From Acidimicrobiaceae bacterium (GTDB taxonomy: Bacteria > Actinomycetota > Acidimicrobiia > Acidimicrobiales > Poriferisodalaceae), in assembly GCA_905182565.1 (NCBI GenBank), contig CAJJCB010000026.1:464589-528588 (forward strand): a DNA stretch of 64,000 nt, given 5' to 3'. Shown here in pieces: positions 61,626-64,000 of the stretch. The notes beneath the pieces are model-generated. The model saw nothing but the letters and a program-made list of their open reading frames with translations. It made no database searches and was not told the origin of the DNA. The translations under genes were made by a program, and so were the position numbers. How positions within the stretch are numbered: the first letter of the stretch is position 1; each line of letters starts with the position of its first letter.

Positions 61626-62345
61626 GTGAACGTCGTATTTCCAATACTAATCGGTGGCTTGCTAACTCAAATTTCTACTTTGTGTACCTCCGCTTATTTG
61701 CATCGTGGCCTCGCTCACAAAGCTGTAAATTTTCATGGGAGCATAGTTTTTTTACTGCGACTATTTTTATGGCTTACTACCGGAGTGCGTGCCCGCGAAT
61801 GGGCAGCCGTGCATCGGAAGCACCATGCTTTCACCGATACTGAGAATGACCCGCACTCTCCGGCTCAAATCGGTTGGCTAAGAGTTCAACTCACTAATTT
61901 TTGGTTGTATAAGAGAGCGGCGAATGATCCGAGAACAGTGGAAAAATGGGGCAAGGACTTGTCCCCAGACCGATTCGACAAGCTGCTTTTTGATAGAGGA
62001 TGGTTGGGTCTATTGACTACCGCTGGGATTTTGTGCGGGTTCTTAGGTTGGTGGCAAGGGCTTTTAGCCTTTGGGTTTCACGTCGTATCATATGTGATGT
62101 TGAGTGGCGCAGTGAATGCGGTCGGGCACACATTTGGCAGCAGGCCTAGCGATAATAGTGCTACTAATTTGCATTGGTTAGCTGCTGTCACCTCCGGTGA
62201 GGGCTATCACAATAATCATCACGACGCTCCCACATCGGCACAGTTCGGACGGCGATGGTTCGATCTTGACGCGGCTTGGTGGTTGATCAAGATAACTGAA
62301 AAATTAGGTATATCTAACGTTCGAAAAGTTGGTAGTCAGAAGTAG
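61626..62345 (+). CDS. Acyl-CoA/fatty acid desaturase (delta-9 type)
   Basis: A 239-aa membrane-bound di-iron desaturase. The three His boxes are HRGLAH (about 27-32), HRKHHAFTD (about 63-71) and HNNHHDAP (about 198-205), so the catalytic set is complete. Two hydrophobic pairs of helices are seen. It is shorter than typical (about 300) because the N-terminus lacks a first TM pair; the GTG start with AAGGAG upstream is well supported. It would adjust membrane fluidity. Confidence 0.9.
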   Translation: MNVVFPILIGGLLTQISTLCTSAYLHRGLAHKAVNFHGSIVFLLRLFLWLTTGVRAREWAAVHRKHHAFTDTENDPHSPAQIGWLRVQLTNFWLYKRAANDPRTVEKWGKDLSPDRFDKLLFDRGWLGLLTTAGILCGFLGWWQGLLAFGFHVVSYVMLSGAVNAVGHTFGSRPSDNSATNLHWLAAVTSGEGYHNNHHDAPTSAQFGRRWFDLDAAWWLIKITEKLGISNVRKVGSQK

Positions 62346-62509
62346 CTGTCATCCAGAACTCGTTCAGCTACTAGGAATTTAGTCTGAAGAGCCAGAAATA
62401 TTGATGAGCACAATTGATAGCTAACTGTTGAAGATAGATGTTCACCTCCGTAACAAAAACAACCCATACTGATTTTTGGCCCATTGGACGGCACAATACG
62501 AGTGTGTGG

Positions 62510-62890
62510 ATGAAGTTAGTTTGTGTAACATTTTTGTTGCTAAGTGCATGCTCAAGTGCTGACTCCACAAACTTAAGTGAGCTTGATGAGTTGAAGGCAG
62601 AAGTTGCAGAGTTACCAGCGGAGTTGAAAACTTTTAGCATAATAGAAAAAGCATCTCAACAAGTTGGAGCATGGCCTGCTGACTACCAGGAGAGATGGGC
62701 TCAAATTTGTTTTATGCTCTTGAAGGACTTAGCCGAATCAGACCCGTTAGCTTCTCCGGCTAAAGCTATCTGTAAATGCACGTTGCAGGGCCTCATGGAG
62801 GCTTTCGCACTTGGAGACTATGACTCTTGGCCTCAGAACGTAAAAGACGATGCTGCCGCCCCGTATGTCTATAGGTGTTGGAAAATATAG
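62510..62890 (+). CDS. Small hypothetical lipoprotein
   Basis: A 126-aa protein. MKLVCVTFLLLSAC is a short lipoprotein signal with the lipobox LLSAC (Cys14). The mature part is acidic and helical (NLSELDELKAEVAELPAELKTF), with CKC and a C-terminal YRCWKI. I chose ATG 62510 because the signal starts there; the frame is open to 62438. Function unknown; the last chromosomal gene before the integrated element. Confidence 0.7.
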   Translation: MKLVCVTFLLLSACSSADSTNLSELDELKAEVAELPAELKTFSIIEKASQQVGAWPADYQERWAQICFMLLKDLAESDPLASPAKAICKCTLQGLMEAFALGDYDSWPQNVKDDAAAPYVYRCWKI

Positions 62891-62982
62891 ATCGTTCTGG
62901 ACCCTAACTTTGTGACGCCGGATCTTGTGCTTCGGTCAAGCTTTTCGACAAACCAACAAAAATCAGTGCAAAATGATCCTTG

Positions 62983-63038
<56 letters not shown>

Positions 63039-63208
63039 CGCTTCGCTTTGCTGAGTTCCTAGCGGAACCCATCACCAACTGCGTTTCCCCTGATCAGAAC
63101 ATCTTTTTAGCATCCAACTCGTTGCGGCCCAATCAAAGGCCTCAACAGGTTTGCCCGTCGAATGGCGAGCAATTGGCGAGCAGCCCTGGTGGCTAGAAAG
63201 ACCGAAAA

Positions 63209-64000
63209 ATGGTCAAACAACGAAACATGCGCATACAGAATGGATCAGTTTTCTATGACAAAAAACGTCGTCGATGGGTAGCGATGGTTCCGCTACCCCG
63301 ATCAGCCGACGGGACACGTCGAAGGTTAAGACGTACATTTCACACCAAGTCAGAAGCCGAGCGATTTATCGCAGACACGAAAGACCACTCAGTTCCTGTA
63401 AGCGATCATCTAACTATCACTGATTTGCTTGATGGTTGGAGGCGTGCTCGACATCGCCGAGCAAGCCACGGTGAACTCGCCCCCAAAACCGTGCTTCTTA
63501 ACGAGCACGTCGCAACACGCATCGAGCTTTGCTTGGGATCTCGAGACGCAGAACAGCTATCCGTTGATGAGGTTGAGGAGTTCCTGTCTGCTCAGATGAT
63601 GCAGGTGTCGTTGCGTTATGTGCAACTGATGCGCAACGTTCTTGATCAGTCATATCGTTGGGGAGCACGTAGCCGTTTGTTGACGTGGAACCCAGCAGCG
63701 TTAGCGATACTGCCCCACAGTGCAGGTAGTACACGAGGTGAAGTGCTCAACGCTGAACAAGCTACGAGGCTTCTACAACACACATGTGGTGGTCGTTGGG
63801 GTGCTTTGTGGGCAACAATGCTGGGTGCAGGTTTAAGGCCAGGTGAGGCCTTAAGTCTCACATGGCCGTGTCTGGATTTAGATATGTCTCCAGGTGTGTT
63901 ACATGTACGTCACTATTTGCGAACAGGTGCCGATGGGCCATTTCTAGGTGAGCCAAAGACGGCTCGTAGTAGCCGTTCTTTGGACCTCCCAACGTTCACC
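63209..64000 (+). CDS. int: Tyrosine-recombinase integrase, 5' part (cut by window edge)
   Basis: 264 residues without a stop to the window end. The N-terminal arm-binding domain is strongly basic (KKRRRWVAMVPLPRSADGTRRRLRRTFHTKSEAERFI), a SAM-like core-binding domain follows (about 65-165), and the catalytic domain begins near 178. The first catalytic Arg is Arg210 in LGAGLRPGEALSLTW; the later His, Arg and Tyr lie outside the window. It integrates and excises a phage or genomic island at the tRNA-Ala site next to it. Confidence 0.92.
   Translation, partial: MVKQRNMRIQNGSVFYDKKRRRWVAMVPLPRSADGTRRRLRRTFHTKSEAERFIADTKDHSVPVSDHLTITDLLDGWRRARHRRASHGELAPKTVLLNEHVATRIELCLGSRDAEQLSVDEVEEFLSAQMMQVSLRYVQLMRNVLDQSYRWGARSRLLTWNPAALAILPHSAGSTRGEVLNAEQATRLLQHTCGGRWGALWATMLGAGLRPGEALSLTWPCLDLDMSPGVLHVRHYLRTGADGPFLGEPKTARSSRSLDLPTFT

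Overview
This window looks like a chromosome segment from a marine-type, free-living actinobacterium, most likely of the class Acidimicrobiia. By eye its G+C is below 50%. Three things point there: the actinobacterial order tig-clpP-clpX-folC-ndk-mreBCD-mrdA-rodA-rne-rplU-rpmA-obg-proB-proA with nadD-rsfS close by; several families typical of coenzyme-F420 actinobacteria (three LLM-class oxidoreductases, a deazaflavin-dependent nitroreductase, an SCO6745-family protein); and start signals of the TANNNT-N6/7-ATG/GTG type that suggest leaderless mRNAs. The class-level placement is inference.

Layout. 0-12.4 kb is a catabolic/accessory block: a GMC oxidoreductase, quinone reductase, acyl-CoA synthetase/asparaginase/FAD oxidase operon, amidohydrolase, SDR, AhpD-like protein and a DUF35-thiolase pair. 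12.5-31.8 kb is mixed metabolism: kynureninase, carotenoid oxygenase, folE, NUDIX hydrolases, ferredoxin, a cyclase-family hydrolase and an N-acyl-D-amino-acid deacylase, interspersed with tRNAs Lys, His, Arg, Pro and Gly. 32.2-50.8 kb is the conserved block for protein quality control, cell shape, ribosome and proline. 50.8-62.9 kb carries MoxR/VWA, class II DAHP synthase, a sigma factor, nadD-rsfS, lipid genes and small lipoproteins. At the right edge, the 3' half of a tRNA-Ala(GGC) gene followed by a tyrosine-recombinase gene marks the left boundary of an integrated element that runs out of the window.

The most notable content is two genes with an in-frame TGA exactly at the catalytic position, which therefore read as selenoproteins: a PrxQ/Bcp-type peroxiredoxin (7645-8094, Sec44, with no cysteine at all) and a glycine/D-proline-reductase-B-like protein (19629-20603, Sec169 in a UxxC motif, plus a C-terminal CxxC). 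Conventional gene calling would miss the first and split or truncate the second. The host must carry selA/selB/selC/selD elsewhere; none lies in this window. Other items for follow-up are a roughly 100-nt candidate structured RNA at 15485-15586, a 967-bp gene-free leader before RNase E/G, and several perfect palindromes upstream of clpX, a ferredoxin gene and the sigma/nadD pair.
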